NCBI GenBank assembly: GCA_964648365.1
Contig: CAZYLK010000003.1
Location: 1-64,000 of the forward strand
Reading direction: 5' to 3'
DNA length: 64,000 bases
Source of the DNA: SURF-32 sp964648365
Lineage (GTDB): Bacteria > Planctomycetota > Phycisphaerae > UBA1845
Below are positions 18,128 to 26,740 of this stretch, in pieces. Made by a program: the position numbers and the translations under genes. Position 1 is the first letter of the stretch; each line of letters begins with the position of its first letter. The notes below the pieces were generated by a model, which was not told the origin of the DNA, ran no database searches, and was given only the letters and a program-made list of their open reading frames with translations.

Positions 18128-19672
18128 GTGGCCGGTAAGAAAACTCCGCGAAAACCACGCACCTTCGCGCCGACAGCCCGGCCCGATTCACAGCCGGCGC
18201 CGGCCGGGCCACCCCCGCGCGTTTCTCGTCGTCGCGGCGGCCTGATGGCGTTGGCCACCGCGGTTTTGATCGCCGGCAGCGGCCTGGCCTTCACGCGCGT
18301 CGAGTCCTACTCGTCGCTCTACGACGCCGAATATGTCGGCAACGCCAAGTGCGGCGAGTGCCACACGCAGGTCTATGCCGAGTGGGCGTCGTCGCCGCAC
18401 GCCAAGATGGTCCGCGAACCATCGAAGGCGTCCGTCGTCGGCGACTTCGACAATCACGAATACGTCCTGCCGCCGGAGTTCCGCCGCGGCCCGCAGGATG
18501 ACCAGCCCGTCGCCCGCATGACCGAGCGCGACGGCCAGTACTTCGTCGGCCTGCGCGACCCGAACAGCGCAGATCGCTTCATCGACTTCAAGGTGGATTA
18601 CGTCGTCGGCTTTCAGTACCGCCAGACCTACCTGCACAAGGAGGCGAACGGCGTCATCCGGCGCCTGCCGTTGCAGTGGTCGGTGGACATGAACAAGTAT
18701 TTTTCCTACTGGAATTTCCAGGAGGGCAGCGCGCAGTCCCTGGACGACTTCTGGGCCCAGATGCGCAGCCAGAACTCCGCGTGGAACCTCTTCTGCGCCC
18801 GCTGCCATGTCACGAAGCTCAACATCCACGAAAAAACGCAGGATCACACGGCGGCCCGGACCGACTGGGTGGAAAACGGCATCGGATGCGAAGCCTGCCA
18901 CGGACCCGGCAGCCACCACGTCAACTATTTCGAAGGCAGCTACGTCAACCGCATCGCCGCGTTTCTCAACAGCAAGGTCCGCGGCCAGCCGGTCGCCTAC
19001 ATCGCCAACGCGCCCAAGCTGACCCGCGGGCAGGCCATGAGCGTCTGTGGCCGCTGCCACGGGCCGGACATCATGATGTCTTCGACCGACGCTTATCGTA
19101 CGTACGAACCGGGCTACAGCCGGGAGGGGCGGCTCAACGACCTGTCGCCGCATTTCAAGGAGTTTCCGTTGCAGCCGGGTCGGAAAGACCCGACGGTCGA
19201 GTGCTGGGACGACGGCCGTCCCAAGGGCATCGCCATGCTGTTCCGGTCGTTCATCGAATCCGCCTGCTATGAACAGGCCGAGGTCCGCTGCTACGACTGC
19301 CACCAGGTCCACGCCAACAAGTTCCCCCGCAAGGAGGGCCTGCTGATCGCGTCGCAGCAAAGCAACGACTACTGCCTGAACTGCCACGAAAACCTGCGCC
19401 ACAAGGTCGCCGAGCACACGCACCACACGCCCGGCGACGTAGGCTCGTTCTGCTACGACTGCCACATGCCGCGCAACATCCAGAACATCGTCGGCGGCTA
19501 CGAAAAGTTCGTCCGCACCCACACCATGAGTTCCATCCCCGACCCGGCCGCGACCATCAAGTTCGGACGCGGCGGCGCGCCCAACGCCTGCAACGACTGC
19601 CACAAGGACGAATCGCCGCAGTGGGCGCTGGAGAAGATGGAGGAGTGGTGGGGGGGCGCCAGCGGGCCGTAG
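18128..19672 (+). CDS. Octaheme c-type cytochrome
   Basis: 514 residues from a GTG at 18128, with AGGGGG upstream. A Pro-rich cytoplasmic stretch (~40 residues) precedes a single N-terminal membrane segment (LMALATAVLIAGSGLAFT) that can act as an uncleaved anchor or signal. Eight CxxCH haem-binding motifs follow: CGECH, CARCH, CEACH, CGRCH, CYDCH, CLNCH, CYDCH, CNDCH. The first one, with the later CEACHGPGSHH, resembles cytochrome c554-like and other planctomycete multihaem proteins. It is an extracytoplasmic electron carrier; no catalytic motif tied to a known octahaem enzyme was recognised. No cytochrome maturation genes are adjacent. Confidence 0.88.
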   Translation: MAGKKTPRKPRTFAPTARPDSQPAPAGPPPRVSRRRGGLMALATAVLIAGSGLAFTRVESYSSLYDAEYVGNAKCGECHTQVYAEWASSPHAKMVREPSKASVVGDFDNHEYVLPPEFRRGPQDDQPVARMTERDGQYFVGLRDPNSADRFIDFKVDYVVGFQYRQTYLHKEANGVIRRLPLQWSVDMNKYFSYWNFQEGSAQSLDDFWAQMRSQNSAWNLFCARCHVTKLNIHEKTQDHTAARTDWVENGIGCEACHGPGSHHVNYFEGSYVNRIAAFLNSKVRGQPVAYIANAPKLTRGQAMSVCGRCHGPDIMMSSTDAYRTYEPGYSREGRLNDLSPHFKEFPLQPGRKDPTVECWDDGRPKGIAMLFRSFIESACYEQAEVRCYDCHQVHANKFPRKEGLLIASQQSNDYCLNCHENLRHKVAEHTHHTPGDVGSFCYDCHMPRNIQNIVGGYEKFVRTHTMSSIPDPAATIKFGRGGAPNACNDCHKDESPQWALEKMEEWWGGASGP

Positions 19673-19719
19673 ACGGATTCGAATGTCCGTTCATGCCCGT
19701 CGCAGCGGTGGCCTGATGG

Positions 19720-20472
19720 CTACCCTCCGCAGATCGCAAAGCAGCCGTCCAGTTCCTCCACCAGTTCATCCCCGTCGCAGACGGTGTTTTCGATGCGGCA
19801 CTCGTTGAAAGCATCTTCGAGTTCCTGTGAGCCGCAGAACTCCCGGATCGACTCCGAGCAGGTGTTCTCTACGACCAGTTCCTCCGTGGTGCAGGCCAGC
19901 GCGTTGTAGTGCTCGACGAACCGTTCGCAGCTTGAAGACGGCTCGCCCCCGTCCGGCTCGCCCCCGTCCGGCTCGCCGCCGTCCCCGACCACCAGCGAAA
20001 GCGTCGTGCTTTCCTCATAGAAGTCGCCTTCCGTTTCCCCCTCCACGGTGATCTCGGCGTACGCGTCAATCGCGATCTCTACGGTGGCGGATGGCGCATC
20101 GCTCTCCGCGACCAGGTTAAACGTCACGCGGGCGCTTTCGCCGGCCTCCAGGTTGGGCAGGGTTCGCACGGACAGCTCTCCGAAATCCAGGTGGACGCCT
20201 TCCGGAAGATCCTGGGAGTCAAGAATGACCTCGATGGACGTGCCGCTGACGCTGACGCCCATCAGCACCTCGACGAGAACGGCGACCGTCTCCCCCGGCT
20301 CGACGGTGTGCGAGCCGCCGCCCTCCGGCGGCAGCACGGAGACGGTGAACAGATTCGGGATGAACCCGCCCAAACCGCGGGACGGCTGGCATCCACCCAC
20401 GGCTGTCGCCAGGCCGGCGGCCAGGAACGCGGCGGCAAGAAGACAGAGTGATCGCGAAGTACAAAGCCTCAT
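19720..20472 (-). CDS. Lipoprotein with Cys-rich C-terminal domain
   Basis: 250 residues from the ATG at 20472. The signal LCLLAAAFLAAGLATAVGGC ends in a lipobox Cys. Residues ~30-165 look like a beta-sandwich with alternating hydrophobic strands. A short repeat GGEPDGGEPDGGEP (residues ~168-181) links to a C-terminal domain with eight cysteines (CERF..., ACTTEE, NTCSES, EFCGS, NECRIE, TVCDGD, DGCFAICGG), presumably disulphide-bonded outside the cell. It is convergent with the cytochrome gene and divergent from 20597. Function unknown. Confidence 0.75.
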   Translation of the reverse strand: MRLCTSRSLCLLAAAFLAAGLATAVGGCQPSRGLGGFIPNLFTVSVLPPEGGGSHTVEPGETVAVLVEVLMGVSVSGTSIEVILDSQDLPEGVHLDFGELSVRTLPNLEAGESARVTFNLVAESDAPSATVEIAIDAYAEITVEGETEGDFYEESTTLSLVVGDGGEPDGGEPDGGEPSSSCERFVEHYNALACTTEELVVENTCSESIREFCGSQELEDAFNECRIENTVCDGDELVEELDGCFAICGG

Positions 20473-20596
20473 CGTGTCCTCCAAGTACAGGGCCAGGCGA
20501 TTCAATGAACGCGGCCGCAAGACGATTGGTTGCTTCCCGGGCCGCGACCGGCGATGATAAACTTCTCGTACCGAGGCGCCAACCCCGAGACCGGCC

Positions 20597-20953
20597 ATGT
20601 TTTCCAATCCATGGGCACATCTGAAGGAACTGGAAATCCTCGCCCTGGCGACCCGCGGCGAGCTTCGAGCTGAACTGGTCGACCTCATGCGACAACTCGT
20701 CGAAACCTGCGGAGAGGAGCCGGATGCGGACGAGGCGATTCTGTATCACGGAGCGCTGGCGATACTTCATGAACATGACGGCAGGATTGCGGAGGCGGTA
20801 CGCGAGCGGGAGATTGAACTCGGCCTCATCCGAGGGCTCTACGATGAGGTCGAAGCGAACGACCCGGAGACGCGCGAGTTTGCTTTGCAGAATTATTGCG
20901 AGGCGGACGTGGAGCAGCGGCGCGCGATTCTGGCAGCGTTGAGGGCGCGGTAG
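20597..20953 (+). CDS. Small acidic helical protein of unknown function
   Basis: 118 residues with no signal peptide. Regular amphipathic helices are visible (LKELEILALATRGELRAELV, HEHDGRIAEAVREREIELGL, EADVEQRRAILAALRAR), with many Glu/Arg pairs. The codon usage and acidic, helix-forming composition look like a real cytoplasmic protein rather than a shadow. It is divergent from the Cys-rich lipoprotein, about 125 bases away. No family is recognised. Confidence 0.6.
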   Translation: MFSNPWAHLKELEILALATRGELRAELVDLMRQLVETCGEEPDADEAILYHGALAILHEHDGRIAEAVREREIELGLIRGLYDEVEANDPETREFALQNYCEADVEQRRAILAALRAR

Positions 20954-21053
20954 TAGGGGCGGGTTCGGTTCGCGGGCAAGCGCCTACGGGAGCGGTGGGT
21001 TGGACGGGAGTCTCATGGGGACTGAAGATCGCCCGGCGACAGGGCGAGACTGC

Positions 21054-21602
21054 TCAACCGTCGCGCTCGGACGTTGCCGCGTCTCCTGTATCGCCAGTCG
21101 ATCCAATGGCGAGGCGCTGCATCGCAAACGCCCAGAAGTCGCGGTACCCGCGCAGGCATTTCTCAAGCTTCCATCGGGTGCCGGATTCGAGGTTGATGAT
21201 GTACTCGATTCCGTTATCGTCAATCTCCACGACTTCGTCCCATCGCACGATTGCCACCGGCCCGAGTCCCCAGAACCGAACCAGTCGGATTGCGTCCGGG
21301 CCGTACTCGACGCGATACCGATGGAACATGACAAACACCGCGCAGGCAGCGAGTGCATAGAGTGTGAAGCCCAGCCTCACGAACAGCGAAACGTCGTCAC
21401 CGAGCCAGGCACCAGCGCCGAGGCCAACGAACAGCACGGTCCCCACCACGGCCAATCCTCGCGCGATCCATGCAAGCCTCAGGACGAATTGGTCCCGCTG
21501 CGGAGCCGCGTGGGAGTACCGCGCCTCCGCGCAGATGGCGGCGGCTAAGAGAATCGGCCCGAGGATTGCTCGTACCTCCGACCAGGATGTCCAGTCAGGC
21601 AT
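21054..21602 (-). CDS. Membrane protein with PH-like domain
   Basis: 182 residues from the ATG at 21602. The first helix is VRAILGPILLAAAICA, then VLRLAWIARGLAVVGTVLFV and VRLGFTLYALAACAVFVMF. The C-terminal half, YRVEYGPDAIRLVRFWGLGP ... RWDEVVEIDDNGIEYIIN, is a beta-rich segment like the bacterial PH-like domains seen after transmembrane helices, comparable in plan to 9484-10299 but without a zinc ribbon. Function unknown. Confidence 0.65.
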   Translation of the reverse strand: MPDWTSWSEVRAILGPILLAAAICAEARYSHAAPQRDQFVLRLAWIARGLAVVGTVLFVGLGAGAWLGDDVSLFVRLGFTLYALAACAVFVMFHRYRVEYGPDAIRLVRFWGLGPVAIVRWDEVVEIDDNGIEYIINLESGTRWKLEKCLRGYRDFWAFAMQRLAIGSTGDTGDAATSERDG

Positions 21603-21680
21603 TCGAGTGTCACCCGGACCGTGAATTTGCAATCGTTCCGATCGGTTAGCTTCGCCGTCGGCAGCAATCGTTCAAGAACA

Positions 21681-21699
21681 CACCGGTTGAAAACCGGTG
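21681..21699. repeat. Palindromic repeat family A
   Basis: CACCGGTTGAAAACCGGTG, between the PH-like gene and the heptad array at the end of the aminotransferase gene. Confidence 0.8.
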
Positions 21700-21726
21700 C
21701 CACACAAGAAACCGCGCCGGCGCTCT

Positions 21727-21763
21727 CTTCATTCGTTATTCGCTATTCGGCATTCGCTATTCC
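21727..21763 (-). repeat. Heptad repeat supplying the aminotransferase stop codon
   Basis: On the minus strand the units are GAATAGC, GAATGCC, GAATAGC, GAATAAC, GAATGAA. The TAG stop of the aminotransferase (21757-21759) is the TAG inside the first unit. Confidence 0.85.
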
Positions 21764-22917
21764 CGCCCCAGCTTCCGCAGCCGCCGGCACGCTTCCTCCA
21801 ACTCCGGCATCTTCTTGGCGTAGCAGAACCGCAACTGATTCTGCCCGTCTTCCGGATTGCGGTAGAACGCGCTGCCGGGGACCGTGGCGACGCCGACTCT
21901 TTCCAGGATGTCTTCGCAGGCGGTCTTGGCGTTAGGCCAGCGGCCGCGGTCAAAGGCGGCCAGCATGTAGTAGCTCCCGTCGGGCACGTACGGGTCGAAA
22001 CCGATCGAGCGAAGCGTGTCGGCCGTCAAGTCGCGCTTGACGCGGTAGTCCTCGCACATCGCCGTGTAGTACGAATCCGGCAGGCCTAGGCCGGCGGTGA
22101 TGCCGTACTGCAGCGGCGACGGCGTGCAGATGTAGAGCAGGTCGCTGACGACGGCGATGCGCTCGATGATGTCGGCCGGGCCGATCGTGTAGCCGACCCG
22201 CCAACCGGTCACTGCGTAGGTCTTTGACGCGCCGCTGATCGTGATGGTCCGCTCGCGGGCGTCGGGGAACGCGCCCACGCTGACGTGCGGCTTGTCGTGC
22301 GTGATGTATTCGTAAATCTCGTCGGTGACGATCCAGCAGTTGTGCTTCCTGGCCAGATCGGCGATCGTGCGAAGCTCCGCCTCCGAATACACCTTGCCGC
22401 TTGGGTTAGCGGGCGTGTTGACGAGGACAAAGCGGGTCCGCTCGTTGAACGCCCGCTCAAGCTGGCCCGCGTCGAAGCGCCAGTCGGGCGGGGTCATATC
22501 CACGTAGCTGACCTTCGCCCCGATCAGCGTCAGCAGGTTGACGTGGTAGCTGTAAAACGGGCTGAAGATGATCGCCTCATCGCCCGGGTTGAGGATGGAA
22601 AGCGCCGCGCAGGCGAACGACCCGGCCGTGCCGACGTTGACGCAGATTTCCGTCTCCGGGTCGCAGGTGATCCGGTTGAACTTCGCCATCTTCGCCGCGA
22701 TCGCCCGGCGCAGCTCGACGATCCCGCGCAGATTGGTGTAGATCGCGTGGTCGTCGTCGATCGCCTTCTTCGCGGCCGCTTTGACCGCGTCCGGCGCGGG
22801 CTGATCGCACACGCCCTGGGAGAGGTTCACGCCGCCCATCGACGCGCAGATGGCGGAATAGCGCCGGATGGCGCTTTGCTGGATGTTTCGGACCCGGTCA
22901 GCGAGGGGAAGGTTCAC
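21757..22917 (-). CDS. PLP-dependent aminotransferase, class I/II
   Basis: 386 residues from a GTG at 22917. Aspartate-aminotransferase fold: GGVNLSQGVCDQPAP near the N-terminus, YTNLRGIVELRRAIA, VNVGTAGSFACAA for phosphate-group binding, VLVNTPANPSGKVY with the conserved Asn-Pro, IVTDEIYEYI, and the Schiff-base lysine in SGASKTYAVTGWRVGY (about K232). This is the subgroup of KAT/methionine or aspartate aminotransferases; the amino-acid substrate cannot be fixed. The start overlaps the stop of the upstream 87-residue gene as GTGA, implying translational coupling. The stop codon lies in a heptad repeat. Confidence 0.92.
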   Translation of the reverse strand: MNLPLADRVRNIQQSAIRRYSAICASMGGVNLSQGVCDQPAPDAVKAAAKKAIDDDHAIYTNLRGIVELRRAIAAKMAKFNRITCDPETEICVNVGTAGSFACAALSILNPGDEAIIFSPFYSYHVNLLTLIGAKVSYVDMTPPDWRFDAGQLERAFNERTRFVLVNTPANPSGKVYSEAELRTIADLARKHNCWIVTDEIYEYITHDKPHVSVGAFPDARERTITISGASKTYAVTGWRVGYTIGPADIIERIAVVSDLLYICTPSPLQYGITAGLGLPDSYYTAMCEDYRVKRDLTADTLRSIGFDPYVPDGSYYMLAAFDRGRWPNAKTACEDILERVGVATVPGSAFYRNPEDGQNQLRFCYAKKMPELEEACRRLRKLGRE

Positions 22918-23177
22918 GCGATGTCACTCCAGGTTGTCGTCGGTGGCGCCGTCGCGACGGCGGGGCGGCCGCCCGCGTCCGCGGTTTCGGCCATGCACAA
23001 CCGTGCCTCGGCGGACAGAATGTCGTCCAGGATCGTCGGATCAATCCCGGCCGGGTTCCCGACGGGCGTCGAGCCGGCCGCCAGTTCGGGGATCGTGAAC
23101 GGCGGATTCTCCGCAATGCAGCCGCGGATGCCGATCAGGACGATAATCGAGACAATGGCCTGGATGACGGTCTCCAT
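22914..23177 (-). CDS. 87-residue membrane-anchored protein coupled to the aminotransferase gene
   Basis: The ATG at 23177 is preceded by GGAGG at a ten-base spacing, one of the better ribosome-binding sites in the window. Residues 2-20 (ETVIQAIVSIIVLIGIRGC) form a single hydrophobic segment. The rest is polar and probably disordered, with LLxxEARLCMAETADAGG-like composition and a Thr-rich tail. Its stop overlaps the aminotransferase start by GTGA. No homologue is recognised. The strong start signal and coupling argue for a real gene. Confidence 0.6.
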   Translation of the reverse strand: METVIQAIVSIIVLIGIRGCIAENPPFTIPELAAGSTPVGNPAGIDPTILDDILSAEARLCMAETADAGGRPAVATAPPTTTWSDIA

Positions 23178-23340
23178 CTCGCATGAGCCTCCAGCGGGGT
23201 TCCGGCTGTCAGAATTTGCACAGCGCCACGCCGTTCCGACGCGGCCGGGGTATCATCGAAGAGCGCGGCCGGATTGGCAAGCGTTGGGATCAGTGGCACA
23301 ATAGAGGGCGATCTAGCTGGATTCTGCCGGGATACCAAAG

Positions 23341-24237
23341 ATGCTTCGAACCACTGTATTGCTGCTCGCGCTTGCGTCCATCGTCGTCGGCCAGGAGACG
23401 CCGCCCCCCGCTCCACCCGCGGAGCCGGCGCCGTCCCAGCCCCCACAGGGCGAGCCGGCGGGAGGCACGCCCGATTCAGGCGAGGCTGATGCCGCACCCG
23501 ACGCCGCCGCGCAGACCGCGCGGGCACGCGTCAACGAAATCCTGGCCGATCAGGAGCGCGTCGGGCAGCAGTTACGCGGCGTCGGCTGCCGCGTCGAGTA
23601 CTCCGACACCGATGACCTCAACCTCACCACCACCCGCCGGGAAGGGTTCGTCAAGTACCTCCGCACCGGCGGCAACCCGCTCTTCTGGATCGAGTTTCAA
23701 AAGCACGTGACGGATGAGCTGGTGGCCGAGACGCGGGTCTGGTACGTGTTCAACGGTTCCTCCCTGCTCGAAGCCCGCGAGCGGGACAAGGCCCTGCTCG
23801 AGCGGCAGGTCGTCTCTGCCGGCCAGACGCTCGACCTGTTCGACCTGGACACGGCGCCGTTTCCGATGCCCTTCGGCCAGAAGCGCGACGAAATCCTGAA
23901 GCATTTCGAGGTGCGGCTGGTTCCGCCGAAGCCGGCCGATCCGGAAAACACCGATCATCTCGTTTGCACGCCGCGCGAAGGCAGCCCCCTCGCCCGCCGG
24001 TACGAGCGGCTCGAGTTCTTCGTGCTCAAAGACCTGCACCTGCCGCGGCGCATCATCAGCATCGAAAACGGCGGCTATCGCGCCGTGGAGGCGAACTTTC
24101 CCGACCTCTCCGCCGAGTCGTTGCAGATAAAACTGACGCCGAAGGACTTCGAAGAGCCGGCGGTGTGGAAGAACTACAACCGCACGGTCGACAAGTTCGA
24201 GAACGAATCGTCCCTGCGCCAGGGACCGGGCGAATAG
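23341..24237 (+). CDS. Secreted LolA-like protein
   Basis: 298 residues. A signal peptide (LRTTVLLLALASIVVGQ) is followed by a long Pro/Gly/Glu-rich disordered stretch to residue ~55. The remaining part (GVGCRVEYSDTDDLNLTTTR ... FVKYLRTGGNPLFWIEFQK ... VWYVFNGSSLLEAR ... HFEVRLVPPKPAD) alternates strands in a way that resembles the LolA/LolB half-barrel used to carry lipids or lipoproteins. It ends ENGGYRAVEANFPDLSAESL ... LTPKDFEEPAVW, also typical. LolA-like planctomycete proteins are often annotated only at superfamily level, so the ligand is unknown. Confidence 0.72.
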   Translation: MLRTTVLLLALASIVVGQETPPPAPPAEPAPSQPPQGEPAGGTPDSGEADAAPDAAAQTARARVNEILADQERVGQQLRGVGCRVEYSDTDDLNLTTTRREGFVKYLRTGGNPLFWIEFQKHVTDELVAETRVWYVFNGSSLLEARERDKALLERQVVSAGQTLDLFDLDTAPFPMPFGQKRDEILKHFEVRLVPPKPADPENTDHLVCTPREGSPLARRYERLEFFVLKDLHLPRRIISIENGGYRAVEANFPDLSAESLQIKLTPKDFEEPAVWKNYNRTVDKFENESSLRQGPGE

Positions 24238-24299
24238 TCCGCGACCTGGCGTCCCGAGTTCGCGGCCATCATCCGCGCCCGAACTCTCGGTAGCCGATC

Positions 24300-24428
24300 A
24301 GAGCCCGCGAGCCGACGCGCGTGAGGCAAGCGCCGACGCGAGGCGGCGCAAGCGCCGACGCGAGTACGACGTCCCCCTCCGCTCTTCCCTTACTCCCTTA
24401 CTCCCTCACTCCCTAACTCCCTTCTTCC
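24300..24428. repeat. Intergenic short repeats, including the imuA-type purine-rich repeat
   Basis: GCAAGCGCCGACGCGA-type units lie at about 24325-24365. CTTACTCCC/CTCACTCCC units then run from 24390 to 24428, the same family as the insert in the imuA-like gene. On the minus strand the array follows directly after the TAG of the pseudopilin gene. No gene is present. Confidence 0.75.
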
Positions 24429-24998
24429 CTAGTACTCATCGTACGCCCGCGTGCCCGCCCGGTTCGCGTCATCCGTGTTCGCGATGATCTCGCCGGTGCT
24501 CGGGTTGTAGACCCATCCAGCCGTACCGACCTGGACCACCGGCCGCGGATTGACCAGGTCGATCTCGATCTCGTCGCTGCCCTTACTGTCGCCGACCGGG
24601 GCTGCCGGGATGGCGCGAAGGTACGGGCCGAAGCGGTGATCGCTGTCGGCGGCGTCGGCCACCGCGCCGGACGCGTTCGAGAACTTCGTCAGTTGGGCGA
24701 CCATCGCTCCGGCCGTGTTGGCGCCGTTGCCCGCTCCGTCGGAATTAGCGCCCGGGAAGACGCCGTTGTGCTCGGCCGCGTAGTGATCAATCGCCGCCCG
24801 CAGCGTTCGCAGGTTGCTGACCAGCGCCGCCTCATCCGCGCCCGCCACGCTGCCCGAGATGCGCGGTATCGCGATCGCGGCGATCACGCCGATAATCACG
24901 ATGACAACGACGACTTCTACCAGGCTGAATGCGCGGCGTGTGTTCCACCCCGCGCCGACGCGAGGCGCGGTCGACCCGTTTCGGCTCCGATGATTCAT
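24429..24998 (-). CDS. Second orphan pseudopilin (GspG class)
   Basis: 189 residues from the ATG at 24998. The leader is unusually long (about 22 residues, NHRSRNGSTAPRVGAGWNTR), followed by RAFSLVEVVVVIVIIGVIAA, the prepilin N-terminus with Glu at +5. The mature part shares LRAAIDHYAAEHNGVFP and RFGPYLRAIPAAPVGDSKG with the pseudopilin at 8871. The cleavage position here has Ala before Phe rather than the usual Gly, which may slow processing. The stop codon TAG abuts the purine-rich minisatellite. It is probably a component or substrate of a type II-like assembly encoded elsewhere. Confidence 0.82.
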   Translation of the reverse strand: MNHRSRNGSTAPRVGAGWNTRRAFSLVEVVVVIVIIGVIAAIAIPRISGSVAGADEAALVSNLRTLRAAIDHYAAEHNGVFPGANSDGAGNGANTAGAMVAQLTKFSNASGAVADAADSDHRFGPYLRAIPAAPVGDSKGSDEIEIDLVNPRPVVQVGTAGWVYNPSTGEIIANTDDANRAGTRAYDEY

Positions 24999-25118
24999 AG
25001 CTCCGCGTTTCTGCCGGACCCGGATGAAGTCCCGTACTCTTGTCGGTGGATTGACGCCGAGAGTTGATGGCCCCATAATCCCGTCCGGGTTTGAATCACC
25101 ACGCCGGAGTATGACCTC

Positions 25119-26630
25119 ATGACGAGCTTATCGGGGATGGTGCAGGCGGTTGGCCCGGCGGGCCACGTGACGCAACGCCGTACGATGCTGCCGGTCCTGC
25201 TCCTGGCGGTCGCTCTGCCGGCGGGGTCGGCCCGCGCAACGTTTCACTTCATGCAGATCGAGCAGATCGTCGCCGGCGTGGACGGCAACCCGCGCGCCCA
25301 GGCGATCCAGCTTCGTATGCGCGAAAATGCGCAGGAGCGCGTCAGCGAGGCGAAACTGATCGCCTGGGACGCGAACGGTCGCAACCCCGTTGTGCTGATC
25401 GACTTCGTCTCGGACGTGACGCAGGATGCGCTGGGTGACCGCGTCCTGGTGGCCAGTGCGGATTTCGTCCGCTATTCCGACCCGCCGTTGGACGCGGACT
25501 TCATCCTCACGCACCTCATCCCCGAGTCCTACCTGGCCGCCGGCAGCGTCACCTTTGAAAACGACGAGGGAACGCTGATCGTCTGGCGTTTCAGTTGGGG
25601 CGGCGACGCTTATCTGGGCTCGACGCGCGGCGCGCTGACCAACGACGGCGACGGCGAGTTCGGCCCCGCGTGGCCTGCGCCGCTCGATGGCTCGGGGCTG
25701 ACCGCGCTGACCTTCGTTGGCGGGCCGTCCGCGACGAGTTCCAACAACGCCGCGGACTACGTCGTGGCCGATGCACCGGCTGTGCTCATCAACAATGCCG
25801 GGGCGACTTTCTCGCTGACGCCACTGAACTGCCCCGGCGGACCCGAAGGCGACTCGGATGGCGACCACGTCTGCGCCGAGGACGACAACTGCCCCGACCT
25901 GGCGAACCCGGACCAGGCGGATGGTGACGACGACGGCGTGGGCGATGCCTGCGATGGCTGCCCGGACGATCCTGACAAGGTGGAGCCCGGCGTCTGCGAC
26001 TGCGGCACGTCCGACGGCGACGACGACGCGGACGAGGTGATCAACTGCGACGACAATTGTCCCGAGTTCGGCAACCCGGATCAGGCCGATTCCGACATGG
26101 ACGGCGCGGGCGATGCTTGCGACGCCTGCCCGGAGGACGCCGCCAAGACGCAGCCCGGTGATTGCGGCTGTGGCAACGACGACGCGGACGGAGACGACGA
26201 CAGCGTCGCCGATTGCCTGGACAACTGCACCGCGGACCCCAACCGGGATCAGGCCGACGCGGACGGCGACGGCGCCGGCGACGCGTGCGACGGTTGCCCG
26301 AACGATCCGGAGCGCACCGAGCCGGGCGACGAGGGCTGCGCCGGCGACGAACCGGGCGAAAACGAAAACGACAACGCCGGCAATGACAACGCTGACAATG
26401 ACAACGTCAGCGAAGGCAATGACAACATCGGCGACGGAAATGACAACGGCAGCGCCAACGAAAACGCCGCTTCCAATGACAACGCGGCCGGCCCCAACGA
26501 CAACTCCGCCAGCAATGACAACACCGGTGGCGGCCGTCGCGGCCTGTGCGGCTTCGGCATGTTGCCGGCGATGGTCCTCATCGGCCTGGGCCTGCTGACC
26601 CTGCGCGGCCTGCGGCGACACGGCCGCTGA
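25119..26630 (+). CDS. Secreted protein with thrombospondin type-3 repeats and C-terminal sorting-like segment
   Basis: 503 residues. A signal (TMLPVLLLAVALPAGSARA) is followed by a ~200-residue globular region (FHFMQIEQIVAGVDGNPRAQ ...). Residues ~245-400 are calcium-binding thrombospondin type-3 repeats (DNCPDLANPDQADGDDDGVG, DNCPEFGNPDQADSDMDGAG, DNCTADPNRDQADADGDGAG). A ~60-residue Asn/Asp/Glu linker follows. The end, GRRGLCGFGMLPAMVLIGLG then LLTLRGLRRHGR, is a Cys-Gly motif, one membrane helix and a basic tail, the layout of a protein-sorting signal. A related end occurs at 38701-40158. It is likely cell-surface anchored. Confidence 0.85.
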   Translation: MTSLSGMVQAVGPAGHVTQRRTMLPVLLLAVALPAGSARATFHFMQIEQIVAGVDGNPRAQAIQLRMRENAQERVSEAKLIAWDANGRNPVVLIDFVSDVTQDALGDRVLVASADFVRYSDPPLDADFILTHLIPESYLAAGSVTFENDEGTLIVWRFSWGGDAYLGSTRGALTNDGDGEFGPAWPAPLDGSGLTALTFVGGPSATSSNNAADYVVADAPAVLINNAGATFSLTPLNCPGGPEGDSDGDHVCAEDDNCPDLANPDQADGDDDGVGDACDGCPDDPDKVEPGVCDCGTSDGDDDADEVINCDDNCPEFGNPDQADSDMDGAGDACDACPEDAAKTQPGDCGCGNDDADGDDDSVADCLDNCTADPNRDQADADGDGAGDACDGCPNDPERTEPGDEGCAGDEPGENENDNAGNDNADNDNVSEGNDNIGDGNDNGSANENAASNDNAAGPNDNSASNDNTGGGRRGLCGFGMLPAMVLIGLGLLTLRGLRRHGR

Positions 26631-26740
26631 CACGCCGCAGGCGGATTCCGAGAGCGAGCAGGCTCGATCGCTGCGCCGGCGGGCGGCGCCGTCAGCGTCA
26701 CGCATCGTAGTCTGGTCATCCGTCAATGGGAGGCTTGAGC

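Noticed and set aside
25128..26726. A 532-codon minus-strand frame opposite the thrombospondin-3 gene
   Set aside because: It is the antisense of Asp/Gly-rich repeats and reads as Val/Ala/Arg low complexity.
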